DNA of 64,000 bases from Pedobacter sp. Leaf250 (GCF_920984735.1 NZ_CAKLBU010000007.1:1-64000); one strand, 5' to 3'. Counted from the first letter of the stretch, positions 35,285 to 43,936 are shown. Notes: generated by a model from the sequence alone, not told the origin. Numbers and translations are program-made.

Positions 35285-36118
35285 CTAGAAGGCCCAATCT
35301 AAAAAAGCTGGCATCACACTTTCCCAGGTCTGAACATCGTGTTTGCCTCCAACTTTTTCGTAGTAAAAAATATTTTCAGGACGTTTATAACCTTTATTCA
35401 TCAAGCTTTTAACTACATCGATGGTATCATCTATGGAGTCGATGATTAAATTTTTGTTACGGTCCGCTTTTTCATCTTCCGTTCCGGTCATCAGCCAGAA
35501 TTTCATATCAGGTTTGGTAGCAGTTGAATCAATTAATGCATGCATAATTCTATCGGCATCCGTGTAACCATCAGCCAAATCCTTTTTACGCCACCAAAAA
35601 GCGCCAGAAAAAACACCAATAGCATCAAAAACTGAAGGGTTATTCCAGGCGATATCAAAAGCAGATAATCCACCTAAAGAAAAGCCACCAAAAGCCACTT
35701 TTCCGGTAATTGGCATCGCGATTTTCTTTTTAACAAAAGGCAAAAGTTCTTTAATGATGAAATCGGTGTATAGGTCAGCTTTCGCTCCACGGCCTTTAAA
35801 ATCAGGTTCTCCGGCAATGCCATATTCCATTAAACGTTCGGTAGATGCTTTAATGGCTACAACAATCAACCGATGGTTTCTTTTATTATGATGCGCTTCT
35901 TCCAGAATAGTTTTAAAATCCATTTTAGCCACATCCTGCCCATCATTTAATAAAAGAAGCTCAATTTTTTCATTGCCTAAAATACCTTCAGGCGCATAGA
36001 TATCTATTTCAACCTCACGCTTTAAATAAGCGGAAGGCAGTTTAAAATTACTGGTATTAACTTTTACTGATAAAATTGTAGTATACATCATATTCAAAAT
36101 CCCCAAATCACTTGGCAT
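35285..36118 (-). CDS. Esterase D-type alpha/beta hydrolase
   Basis: 277 residues. The nucleophile elbow is FGGFSLGGLSAF, with Ser in G-x-S-x-G-G, near residues 145-156. A late GGKHDVQTWE (near 259-268) supplies the catalytic His, and the Asp/Glu lies between. There is no signal peptide, so it is probably cytoplasmic. Starts at GTG 36124, ATG 36118 and ATG 36091 (MMYTTILSV) are all possible. The last is attractive by family pattern, and 36118 is given here. It diverges from the ligase operon, whose first gene is another esterase-fold protein, so the two may share substrates. Confidence 0.82.
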   Translation of the reverse strand: MPSDLGILNMMYTTILSVKVNTSNFKLPSAYLKREVEIDIYAPEGILGNEKIELLLLNDGQDVAKMDFKTILEEAHHNKRNHRLIVVAIKASTERLMEYGIAGEPDFKGRGAKADLYTDFIIKELLPFVKKKIAMPITGKVAFGGFSLGGLSAFDIAWNNPSVFDAIGVFSGAFWWRKKDLADGYTDADRIMHALIDSTATKPDMKFWLMTGTEDEKADRNKNLIIDSIDDTIDVVKSLMNKGYKRPENIFYYEKVGGKHDVQTWESVMPAFLDWAF

Positions 36119-36258
36119 TGCCACAGAATTTGCAAAGGTACAAATCTTGATAAACTATCAATTATCAGCAATTAATTTTTACATTATGCTTTTATTTTAA
36201 AACGATTAGATTCTTTTTCTTGAATTTAATTTCTAACTTAAAACATTCAATTTTATAT

Positions 36259-36966
36259 ATGGTTAAAGAAGAACATAAAAAGTGGTACAGCCCGAATTTA
36301 AGTGCTGAAATCGATATGCTCACCTTTGGTCACGGCGGTATCCCTATTCTGCTGTTCCCTACGAGCATGGGACGATATTTCGAAACTAAAGACTTCAAAT
36401 TAATAGATTCTGTAGAAGGATTTATCAACGAAGGAAAAATTAAGATTTATTGCCCTGATGGCATTGATAAATTAAGCTGGTACAACAAAAGCATACATCC
36501 CGCAGATAGAGTTAAAAATCATATTTGGTACGATAAGTATCTACTGGAGGAAGTAGCACCTTTAGCCAGACACGAAACCGGGCACAGCAAAATTATTACT
36601 GCTGGCTGTAGTTTCGGCGGTTACCATGCCGCAAATTTTGCCTTCAGGCACCCATGGTTGGTAAACCATATGTTTAGCATGAGCGGAGCATTTGACATTA
36701 CCGGGCAGTTAGATGGTTTTTATAATGATGATGTTTATTTCAACAATCCAGTTGATAACCTGATGAATAACAGTAATCCGGAACTTCATTACATGAAAAT
36801 TGTTTTAGGTACAACAGATAGAGATATGTGCAGGGCCGATAACGAAAGATTATCTGGCATTTTGGCACAAAAAGGAATCAACCACTGGCTTGATATTAGA
36901 CAAAATGCTGATCACGATTGGCCAATTTGGAGAGAAATGTTTCCAAATTATATAGCACAACTTTAA
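36259..36966 (+). CDS. Esterase family alpha/beta hydrolase, first gene of ligase cluster
   Basis: 235 residues. The elbow is AGCSFGGYHAA (near 115-125), and a C-terminal NADHDWPIWREM has the catalytic His-Asp context. KEEHKKWYSPNLSAEIDM opens the family pattern. A TTG at 36220 is in frame, but the ATG at 36259 gives the compact domain. It precedes the ATP-grasp ligase by 68 bases. It may cleave or deacylate the product or an intermediate of the ligases (inference). Confidence 0.85.
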   Translation: MVKEEHKKWYSPNLSAEIDMLTFGHGGIPILLFPTSMGRYFETKDFKLIDSVEGFINEGKIKIYCPDGIDKLSWYNKSIHPADRVKNHIWYDKYLLEEVAPLARHETGHSKIITAGCSFGGYHAANFAFRHPWLVNHMFSMSGAFDITGQLDGFYNDDVYFNNPVDNLMNNSNPELHYMKIVLGTTDRDMCRADNERLSGILAQKGINHWLDIRQNADHDWPIWREMFPNYIAQL

Positions 36967-37034
36967 ACAAACATAAACCGTAGTATAGGTTTACAAACAA
37001 TTAAGCAATTACTCAATTAAACATAATAGTACCA

Positions 37035-38108
37035 ATGAAAAAAATAGGGATTTTATTTGGCCAGGAACGCTCTTTTCCTGAGGCCGTTGTAGAGAGAATT
37101 AACCAAAAAGCAGAAAAAGGCATCACCGCCGAACCTGTTCAAATAGAGAAAATACTTCAAAATAGTCCTTTGGATTATGCGGTAATTATCGACCGTATTT
37201 CGCAAGATGTTCCTTTTTACCGTGCATCGTTAAAAAATGCAGCCATCACCGGCACAGCTGTAATCAACAATCCTTTCTGGTGGAGTGCCGATGAAAAATT
37301 TTTTAATAATGCATTAGCCGAGCAAATTGGAGTTCCGGTACCAAAAACAGCTTTAATTCCATCTCGTCAACACCCTACGGGCACAACCGGCGAATCGTTT
37401 TCAAACTTAACGATGCCTTTAAACTGGGATGCGATTTTTGATTATGTGGGTTTCCCGGCATACATGAAACCTTATGATGGCGGTGGATGGAGAGACGTTT
37501 ATAAATTACACGACAAGGAAGATTTCTTCGATAAACACAGCGGTACTGAGCAATTGGTAATGCTGTTGCAAGAAGAAATCATTTTCGATGAATATTTTAG
37601 ATGTTATTGTATTGGCGGCAAACATGTTCGCATTATGCAATACGAGCCACGCAATCCTCACCACTTGCGTTATGCAGTGGATGGTAAAAAACCGGATCCG
37701 AAATTGTTAAAAACAGTTGAAGAATATACGTTGAAATTGTGCCAGTATTTAGGTTATGATTTTAATACGGTAGAATTTGCGGTTAGAGACGGTGTGCCTA
37801 TCGCTATCGATTTCTGTAACCCTGCACCAGATGCTGACATTAAAAGTGTTGGTCAGGAAAATTTTGACTGGGTTGTTGAAACGACTGCAAATTATGCGAT
37901 TGAAAGGGCGAAAGCGCAAAAACCTGGACAGGATAATTTAACCTGGGGTGAATACATCAAAGCATCAGTTGCTGGCAAACCACTAGTTGCAAAAGCTGCA
38001 CCTAAAGTAGATGCTCCAAAAGCTAAAGCAGAAAAAGCACCAGCAAAAGAAAAGGCTGCACCTAAAACGGATGCAAAACCAGTGGCAAAGAAAAAGCCAA
38101 TAAAATAA
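37035..38108 (+). CDS. ATP-grasp family ligase
   Basis: 357 residues. The ATP-grasp core has a glycine-rich loop AYMKPYDGGGWRDV (143-155), a hinge-like LLQEEIIFDEYFRCY (177-191) and a Mg-site IAIDFCNPAPDAD (257-268). The enzyme should form an acyl-phosphate on a carboxylate and join it to an amine or thiol. After about 315 comes an unusual tail of some 40 residues of Ala, Lys, Pro and Asp (AKAEKAPAKEKAAPK), histone-like in composition, which could bind an acidic partner. The ligase gene YbdK follows after 28 bases. The substrate is unknown. Confidence 0.85.
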   Translation: MKKIGILFGQERSFPEAVVERINQKAEKGITAEPVQIEKILQNSPLDYAVIIDRISQDVPFYRASLKNAAITGTAVINNPFWWSADEKFFNNALAEQIGVPVPKTALIPSRQHPTGTTGESFSNLTMPLNWDAIFDYVGFPAYMKPYDGGGWRDVYKLHDKEDFFDKHSGTEQLVMLLQEEIIFDEYFRCYCIGGKHVRIMQYEPRNPHHLRYAVDGKKPDPKLLKTVEEYTLKLCQYLGYDFNTVEFAVRDGVPIAIDFCNPAPDADIKSVGQENFDWVVETTANYAIERAKAQKPGQDNLTWGEYIKASVAGKPLVAKAAPKVDAPKAKAEKAPAKEKAAPKTDAKPVAKKKPIK

Positions 38109-38136
38109 AAAGGGATTATAACCAAATATTACTAGA

Positions 38137-39237
38137 ATGAATGAATTCACGCTTGGCATAGAGGAAGAATACATGGTAGTTGATCCCGTTACCAGGGAAC
38201 TTACCTCGCATGACCAAAAAATTGTAGAGGCCGCACAAAAAATACATAAAGACCAGGTAAAAGCAGAAATGCACCAGGCCGTTGTAGAAGTTGGAACAGG
38301 CATTTGCAAAACGACAGAAGAAGCCCGTAAAGAAATTTCTCAATTGAGATATACGGTTTCGCAACTTGCCGGTGAGCAGGGTTTAAGAATCGGCGCAGCC
38401 GGCACACACCCATTTTCGCATTGGGAAAAACAGTTAATAACAGAACATCCCCGTTATAACGAAATTGTAAATGAGTTGCAGGAAGCAGCCCGTTCGAATT
38501 TAATTTTTGGTTTACACGTTCACGTTGGCTTTCAATCTCGCGAATTGGCCATTCACATTGCAAATCAGGTAAGGTATTTCTTGCCACACGTATTTGCTTT
38601 GTCAACCAATTCTCCTTTTTGGGAATCGAGAAATACGGGTTACAAATCTTTTAGAACTAAAATTTTCGACAAGTTTCCTCGAACAGGAATTCCTGATATT
38701 TTCAACAGCATTGAAGATTACGATAATTACGTAAAGCTCTTAATCAAAACCAATTGCATGGATAATGCAAAGAAAATTTGGTGGGATATCCGTGTACATC
38801 CATTCTTCGATACCGTTGAGTTCCGCATTTGCGATTGCCCAATGTTGATTGATGAAACCATGGCTTTTACGGCACTATTCCAGGCATTGTGTGCAAAATT
38901 GTATAAACTTCGCCTGCAAAATATGGAATTCATCAGCTATTCCAGAGCCTTAATTAACGAAAATAAATGGCGTGCTGCCCGTTACGGAATTGATGGAAAT
39001 TTAATCGATTTCGGAAAAGAAATGGAAGTGAATTGCCGCAATTTAGTTTTAGAATTACTCGATTTTGTGGATGATGTGGTGGATGATTTAGGCTGTAGAA
39101 ATGATTTGAATTACGTTCATAAAATACTTGAGCATGGCACCGGTGCAGACAGACAGTTGGCAGTTTACCAACAAACCGGTAACTTTGAATCGGTGGTAGA
39201 TTACATTACTACTCAAACACTTATAGGCGCAAAGTAA
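38137..39237 (+). CDS. YbdK-type carboxylate-amine ligase (glutamate-cysteine ligase family 2)
   Basis: 366 residues, normal length. The N-terminal FTLGIEEEYMVVDP holds the Glu cluster binding Mg and substrate. Later blocks are MHQAVVEVGTG (near 45-55), GLHVHVGF (near 126-133) and FDTVEFRICDCPM (near 224-236). The family joins glutamate or a related acid to an amine, as in gamma-glutamylcysteine formation, but YbdK relatives are often weak or of unknown specificity. Only 7 bases separate it from the amidotransferase-like gene, so the two are surely co-transcribed. Confidence 0.9.
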   Translation: MNEFTLGIEEEYMVVDPVTRELTSHDQKIVEAAQKIHKDQVKAEMHQAVVEVGTGICKTTEEARKEISQLRYTVSQLAGEQGLRIGAAGTHPFSHWEKQLITEHPRYNEIVNELQEAARSNLIFGLHVHVGFQSRELAIHIANQVRYFLPHVFALSTNSPFWESRNTGYKSFRTKIFDKFPRTGIPDIFNSIEDYDNYVKLLIKTNCMDNAKKIWWDIRVHPFFDTVEFRICDCPMLIDETMAFTALFQALCAKLYKLRLQNMEFISYSRALINENKWRAARYGIDGNLIDFGKEMEVNCRNLVLELLDFVDDVVDDLGCRNDLNYVHKILEHGTGADRQLAVYQQTGNFESVVDYITTQTLIGAK

Positions 39238-39244
39238 TTTTACA

Positions 39245-40072
39245 ATGGATAAAAGAGACTTAAAGGTCGCCGTTATTGACATGAATAACGGCGCACCTAA
39301 TCAAGGTATGCGGGGAATTCAGGAAATTTTATCCCGATTTAGAAACGAAAATAATATCAACCTGTCTTTCGATATTTTTGATTTAAGGCAAAGAGGTGAA
39401 ATACCAGGCATTGAATACGATGCTTATATTTCCAGTGGCGGCCCTGGTAGCCCAATTGAAAGTAAAGGCGAAAAATGGGAAAACGATTTTTTTAATCTTT
39501 TAGATCAAATTGAAGCATTTAATGCATCAAATGATGAACAAAAAAAATATGCTTTTTTAATCTGTCATTCTTTCCAGCTGGCATGCAGAAAATTTGAGCT
39601 TGGAAACGTTACCGAAAGACGATCAAATGCTTTTGGAATTTTCCCTATTACTTTAACTGCAGATGGAGAACAAGACGAAATTTTTGATGGCATTACAAAT
39701 CCATTCTTCTCTGTAGATAGTAGGGATTGGCAAGTAATAGAGCCTGATTTCGCTGCATTTGAAGCAAAAGGCGCTAAACTTTTAGCCATAGAAAAAGAAC
39801 GTAAATACGTTGATTTGGAAAGATGTATGATGTCGATTCGTTTTTCTGATGAAATTATAGGCACGCAATTCCATCCGGAAGCAGATCCAATTGGTATGAA
39901 AATGTATTTACTTCAAGACGAGAAGAAGAAAGCTATTACTGATTTGCATGGAGAGCAAAAATATTTGGATATGCTTAACAGCTTAGATGATCCAGCCAGA
40001 ATTGTATTAACCCAAAGCGTTATTCTTCCTAATTTCTTAAACAAAGCAATAGGAAATTTGCAGGAGGCATAA
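39245..40072 (+). CDS. Class I glutamine amidotransferase-like protein
   Basis: 275 residues. The oxyanion loop is SSGGPGSP near 63-70, the nucleophile C107 lies in FLICHSFQLA, and the dyad H210 and E212 in GTQFHPEADP completes a class I GATase triad. No synthetase domain is fused. It could hydrolyse glutamine for a neighbouring ligase or hydrolyse a gamma-glutamyl bond, as PuuD-like enzymes do. The context of YbdK and two ATP-grasp proteins makes gamma-glutamyl or amide chemistry likely (inference). Confidence 0.87.
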   Translation: MDKRDLKVAVIDMNNGAPNQGMRGIQEILSRFRNENNINLSFDIFDLRQRGEIPGIEYDAYISSGGPGSPIESKGEKWENDFFNLLDQIEAFNASNDEQKKYAFLICHSFQLACRKFELGNVTERRSNAFGIFPITLTADGEQDEIFDGITNPFFSVDSRDWQVIEPDFAAFEAKGAKLLAIEKERKYVDLERCMMSIRFSDEIIGTQFHPEADPIGMKMYLLQDEKKKAITDLHGEQKYLDMLNSLDDPARIVLTQSVILPNFLNKAIGNLQEA

Positions 40073-40108
40073 AGCCACGAAATCAATTTTATCTATTCTT
40101 TAGGCAAT

Positions 40109-40159
40109 CTTCATTGCGAGGCACGAAGCATTAAGATTGCTTCATGTCTCGCAATGAAG
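40109..40159. repeat. REP-like hairpin inside the ligase operon
   Basis: Arms 40109-40130 and 40138-40159 match at 20 of 22 positions with a 7-base loop. The core TCATTGCGAGGCACGAAGCA recurs at 62263-62282 with one change. It lies between the amidotransferase-like and second ATP-grasp-like genes and could protect the upstream mRNA or partly stop transcription. Confidence 0.8.
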
Positions 40160-40178
40160 ACATTATTAAAAGAAAAAT

Positions 40179-41366
40179 ATGATACCAGCTCTAAGACATA
40201 AATATAACCAACAGTTTACTGACGAAAAATATAAAAATTTCATTACTGAACTAGAAAGTGATTATATTGAAATCCCATTTCGTGTGGCTGAAACGCCAAT
40301 TTTCATCCCAAAGGAATTAAAGAATAAGTTAATAGCAGCCGGAGAGGAAATTATAAGCTTAATAAAACAGCCAAACTTTAAGGACCTAACACAAAATTCA
40401 ATTCCTGCAGATTGGAACGTTCCAAATGAAAATGAACAACCACACTTTTTAACTTTTGATTTTGGCATTTGTAAAAATGAGGCAGGCGAATTAACCCCAA
40501 TGTTAATCGAAATGCAGGGATTTCCATCGCTTTATGGTTTTCAAATTCATTTGGCAAACACCTTTCGTAAGTGTTTTGACATTGATAATGCTGTAAATCA
40601 TTTTTTAAATGGTTTTGATGAAGAAAAATACATCAAACTTTTTAAAGAGGTTATTATAGGAAAGCATCAGCCACATCAAGTTGCGCTGATGGATGTTGAT
40701 GCGCCAAACCAAAAAACAGCAATCGATTTTTTTGTCACCCAAAAAATGCTGGGTATTAAAGTCCTCGCTTTAGAAGACATCAAGAAAATTGGAAAGCAAT
40801 TATTTTACGAAGAGGATGGCAAGCAAATTCAGTTAAAAAGAATTTATAACCGATTAATATTCGATGAAGTTGCCGGCGATACGGAAATATTCAAAAACAG
40901 TTTCGACCCAAGGGAAGAATTGGATATTGAATGGGTAACGCATCCAAACTGGTTTTACAGAATCAGTAAATACACCATGCCATTTTTAAACAGTGAGTTT
41001 GTTCCCGAAACCTGTTTTTTAAGCCAGGTAGAAAGTATTCCTGCAGATTTGGAAAATTATGTTTTGAAACCATTGTTTTCTTTCGCCGGAATGGGTGTTA
41101 TTATTGATGTAACGGAAAGTGATATCAACAATATTCCTGATCCTGAAAACTGGATTTTGCAAAGAAAGGTTATTTATGAACCCGCTGTTCAATCGCCTGA
41201 TGGTAGTGTAAAGGCAGAAATTAGGATGATGTATTTGTGGCCGGATGGTGGCGAACCTCAACTTTGCACCAATTTGGGCCGATTAAGCAAGGGCAAAATG
41301 ATTGGTGTTCGTTATAATGCAGATTTCGATTGGGTTGGCGGAACGGTAGGATTTATGGAAGAATAA
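40179..41366 (+). CDS. Second ATP-grasp-like protein of the ligase cluster
   Basis: 395 residues, no named family recognised. Signs of an ATP-grasp fold are NYVLKPLFSFAGMGVIIDV (near 291-309), with a K-P and glycine-rich loop, WILQRKVIYEP (near 326-336) as hinge, and AEIRMMYLW near 345-353. The N-terminal FDFGICKNEAGELTPMLIEM (near 94-113) may bind the acid substrate. The order of motifs recalls circularly permuted ATP-grasp or glutathionylspermidine-synthase-like enzymes, without certainty. It follows the REP-like hairpin 107 bases after the amidotransferase-like stop. It probably does the second ligation in the pathway. Confidence 0.75.
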   Translation: MIPALRHKYNQQFTDEKYKNFITELESDYIEIPFRVAETPIFIPKELKNKLIAAGEEIISLIKQPNFKDLTQNSIPADWNVPNENEQPHFLTFDFGICKNEAGELTPMLIEMQGFPSLYGFQIHLANTFRKCFDIDNAVNHFLNGFDEEKYIKLFKEVIIGKHQPHQVALMDVDAPNQKTAIDFFVTQKMLGIKVLALEDIKKIGKQLFYEEDGKQIQLKRIYNRLIFDEVAGDTEIFKNSFDPREELDIEWVTHPNWFYRISKYTMPFLNSEFVPETCFLSQVESIPADLENYVLKPLFSFAGMGVIIDVTESDINNIPDPENWILQRKVIYEPAVQSPDGSVKAEIRMMYLWPDGGEPQLCTNLGRLSKGKMIGVRYNADFDWVGGTVGFMEE

Positions 41367-41408
41367 CCTTTTTACATTTATCTGAACCCAAAACCTTCAG
41401 ATCAACTT

Positions 41409-41416
41409 ATATTTGC
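41409..41416 (+). promoter_or_regulatory. -7 promoter box of the FeoB-associated gene
   Basis: TATATTTG ends three bases before the ATG at 41420. An exact -7 box at this spacing indicates a leaderless mRNA and supports the 52-residue start over the longer frame. Confidence 0.5.
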
Positions 41417-41419
41417 TTT

Positions 41420-41578
41420 ATGGATACTCAAACGATTTTAGTCTTTTTACTTTTTGCGGTTGCATTGGTATATGTTGGCCGTTTGGTTTATAAATCTCTA
41501 AAGGTAAAAAAAGATGGCTGCGGCGGCAATTGCAAATGCGGTGTAGATTTTTCGGATATCAAGCCTGCTAAAAAGTAA
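41420..41578 (+). CDS. FeoB-associated Cys-rich membrane protein
   Basis: 52 residues with one transmembrane helix (about 5-24) followed by a Cys cluster C-G-G-N-C-K-C-G near 37-44, as in the FeoB_associated family. Such proteins sit beside ferrous iron transporters and may bind iron, but no feoB is in this window. The longer frame from 41330 has an unrelated N-terminus and was rejected. A Crp/Fnr regulator gene follows after 11 bases. Confidence 0.82.
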   Translation: MDTQTILVFLLFAVALVYVGRLVYKSLKVKKDGCGGNCKCGVDFSDIKPAKK

Positions 41579-41589
41579 TCCGCTCTTTT

Positions 41590-42177
41590 ATGATTAATCA
41601 GTTTAAAAATTACCTTAAAGAAAAAATTCAAATAACTGATGAGCAATTCGACAGCATTTCTGCCGATTTGAAAATAAAGAAGTTTGATAAAAATGAAATT
41701 ATTCAATACACCGGCGACATTACCAAACATGGATTTTTTGTTTGCAAGGGTTTACTAAGAGCGTACTCAATAGATTCAAAAGGCAAAGAACACATCCTTC
41801 AATTTGCTCCAGAAAACTGGCTAATTTCAGATAGAAACAGCATGAATAACGAAGCATCAGTATTTTTTATTGATGCCATCGAAGCAACTGAGGTGATAAT
41901 TATGCCAAATGATTTTATGGAACAAGCCGCCATACAAGTTCCATGTTTACAACCTATGCATACCCGACTGTTAAATAATTCAATTCGTTTTATGCAGAAA
42001 AGAATTAATATGCTTTTAAGTGCAACTGCCGAAGAACGTTATCTCGATTTTATTAAACTCTACCCTAACCTTACTCTACGCGTTCCTCAATGGATGATTG
42101 CCTCTTACTTAGGCATTACACCAGAATCGTTAAGCAGGGTAAGAAAAGAACTGGCGAATAAACACTTCAGACCATAG
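41590..42177 (+). CDS. Crp/Fnr family transcriptional regulator
   Basis: 195 residues. An N-terminal cyclic-nucleotide-binding-like beta-roll (about 25-115) is followed by a helix and a short helix-turn-helix, VPQWMIASYLGITPESLSRV (near 166-185). No Fe-S cysteines typical of FNR are visible, and the C-terminal wing is short. It may regulate the FeoB-associated gene or respond to a redox or nucleotide signal. Its targets are not known. Confidence 0.9.
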   Translation: MINQFKNYLKEKIQITDEQFDSISADLKIKKFDKNEIIQYTGDITKHGFFVCKGLLRAYSIDSKGKEHILQFAPENWLISDRNSMNNEASVFFIDAIEATEVIIMPNDFMEQAAIQVPCLQPMHTRLLNNSIRFMQKRINMLLSATAEERYLDFIKLYPNLTLRVPQWMIASYLGITPESLSRVRKELANKHFRP

Positions 42178-42350
42178 GATCAGGATTTTCGGGATTGGAG
42201 GATTTGCATGATAAGATGTAGAAAATAATTTTAATCCACTATTTCTTAACTCGATACTGTTTAGTAAGCACTTTAATCATGAAAATCTTATCGACCTTAA
42301 ATTCTGCTAATTAATTACCATACATCAATTTCTACATAATATCCTTGCTG

Positions 42351-42358
42351 TACTTTTG
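42351..42358 (+). promoter_or_regulatory. -7 promoter box of the YceI gene
   Basis: TACTTTTG matches TAnnTTTG 36 bases before the ATG at 42395. This gives a conventional leader of about 30 bases, in contrast to the leaderless genes. Confidence 0.55.
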
Positions 42359-42394
42359 TATTGTAAACATTAAACATCTCAAACACAAAAAGAT

Positions 42395-42925
42395 ATGGCA
42401 ACTACTAAATGGGCATTAGACCCAACCCACAGCGAATTACAATTCAAAGTAAAACACTTAATGATTACTACCGTGACAGGTAGCTTAAAATCTTTCACTG
42501 CAGATTTAACTTCTGAAGGTGATGAATTTGAAAACGGAGAAATTTCTTTTAAAGGGGATATTGATTCATTAGATACCGGAAATACAGATCGTGATAACCA
42601 CTTAAAAAGCGGCGATTTTTTTGATGCTGAAAAATTTGCGCACATTGAATTCAAATCAACATCAATAGAAAAAGACGGTAGCGATTATATTGTTAAAGGC
42701 GATTTAACCATCAAAGGCGAAACTAAACCTGTAAAATTAACTGCAGAATTTGGCGGTATTGCAACTGACCCATGGGGAAATACAAAAGCTGGTTTTACAT
42801 TAAGCGGAAAAATTAATCGTTCTGATTTTGGCCTAACTTGGAACGCTGCATTAGAAACAGGTGGTGTTATGGTGAGTGAAGAGGTACGTATTTTGGGCGA
42901 ATTACAGTTCGTAAAAGGAGCTTAA
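42395..42925 (+). CDS. YceI family protein
   Basis: 176 residues. The lipocalin-like YceI barrel shows WALDPTHSELQFKVKHLMIT at the start, GNTDRDNHLKSGDFFDAEKF (near 68-87) and GDLTIKGETKPVKLT (near 107-121). The family binds isoprenoid-type lipids. No signal peptide is present, so this member is probably cytoplasmic, unlike YceI of E. coli. A pirin gene follows 67 bases later. Confidence 0.93.
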   Translation: MATTKWALDPTHSELQFKVKHLMITTVTGSLKSFTADLTSEGDEFENGEISFKGDIDSLDTGNTDRDNHLKSGDFFDAEKFAHIEFKSTSIEKDGSDYIVKGDLTIKGETKPVKLTAEFGGIATDPWGNTKAGFTLSGKINRSDFGLTWNAALETGGVMVSEEVRILGELQFVKGA

Positions 42926-42992
42926 GCGTTAGGTGTTTGGAGGTATGAGTTCTAAATACATATCGCCAAATGCTAAACTAAATCTTCAAATT

Positions 42993-43862
42993 ATGGAAAC
43001 AAAACACATAGCCAACATTTTAAAAGCACCAGCTCCACATATGGTTGGCGATGGCTTTAGGGTACATAATTTTTTCCCTGGCGGATATCAAATCAATATG
43101 AGTCCGTTTTTCTTGATGGATTACGGCTCGAAAATAGATTTTTCTGCAAGGAAAGAACCTCGTGGCGTTGGTGTTCATCCACATCGTGGGTTTGAAACGG
43201 TAACCATTGCATATCACGGGGCGGTTGCACATCACGATAGCTCTGGCAACAGCGGTGTTATTTATCCTGGCGATGTACAATGGATGACGGCGGCAAGCGG
43301 CATTTTACATAAAGAATATCATGAGCAGAATTACAGTTTAACCGGCGGCCCGTTTCAAATGGTACAGCTTTGGGTGAACCTGCCTGCGAAAGATAAAATG
43401 AGCAATCCAAAGTATCAGGGAATTAAACAGGCCAATATGGCTAATTTTGTTCTGTCTGAAAATGGTGGAAAAATCGAAGTTATTGCAGGCAACTACCAAA
43501 ACATTCAGGGTAATGCCAGTACATTTACGCCTATTGAATTATATAATGCAAGGTTAAATAATGGTGGAAAAGCCGCTTTTAACTTCCCGGCCAATTTTAA
43601 CACCGGCTTTATGATAATCGAAGGTTCAGTTAAAATCAATAATAGCCAAATTGTTTCTGCAGATAATTTTATACACTTCAAAAATGAAGGAGAAGAAGTT
43701 ATAGTTGAAGCACTGGAAAATTCTGTTCTATTAATTTTAAGTGGTGAGCCCATTAATGAACCTATTGCTCAATACGGCCCATTTTTAATGAATACCGAGG
43801 CAGAAATAAACGAAGCAATTTCAGATTATAACCAAGGAAAGTTTGGCTATTTAGAAGAGTAA
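42993..43862 (+). CDS. Pirin family protein
   Basis: 289 residues. A bicupin. The N-terminal cupin contains GVGVHPHRGFETVTIAYHGA (near 54-73) with metal-binding His residues, H-D-S-S-G-N-S-G-V-I-Y-P-G-D-V and GILHKEYHEQ (near 105-114). Pirins bind iron and some act as quercetinase-like dioxygenases or regulators, but the role here is unknown. The frame extends to GTG 42933 and ATG 42945, but METKHIANILKAP is the usual family start. Confidence 0.9.
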   Translation: METKHIANILKAPAPHMVGDGFRVHNFFPGGYQINMSPFFLMDYGSKIDFSARKEPRGVGVHPHRGFETVTIAYHGAVAHHDSSGNSGVIYPGDVQWMTAASGILHKEYHEQNYSLTGGPFQMVQLWVNLPAKDKMSNPKYQGIKQANMANFVLSENGGKIEVIAGNYQNIQGNASTFTPIELYNARLNNGGKAAFNFPANFNTGFMIIEGSVKINNSQIVSADNFIHFKNEGEEVIVEALENSVLLILSGEPINEPIAQYGPFLMNTEAEINEAISDYNQGKFGYLEE

Positions 43863-43886
43863 ACAGGTTTATAGTTTATATTTTGA

Positions 43887-43920
43887 GCCGGCATCTTTTT
43901 TAAATTTGCCGGCTTTTTTG
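43887..43920 (+). terminator. Intrinsic terminator after the pirin gene
   Basis: AGCCGGCA (43887-43894) pairs with TGCCGGCT (43908-43915), followed by TTTTT. It closes the YceI-pirin unit 25 bases after the pirin stop. Confidence 0.88.
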
Positions 43921-43936
43921 CACAAATTTATTTTCA

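Noticed and set aside
37892..38605. Minus-strand frames opposite the ATP-grasp tail and YbdK gene
   Set aside because: Cys/Phe-rich translations antisense to the Ala/Lys tail and to a conserved ligase. Typical shadow ORFs.
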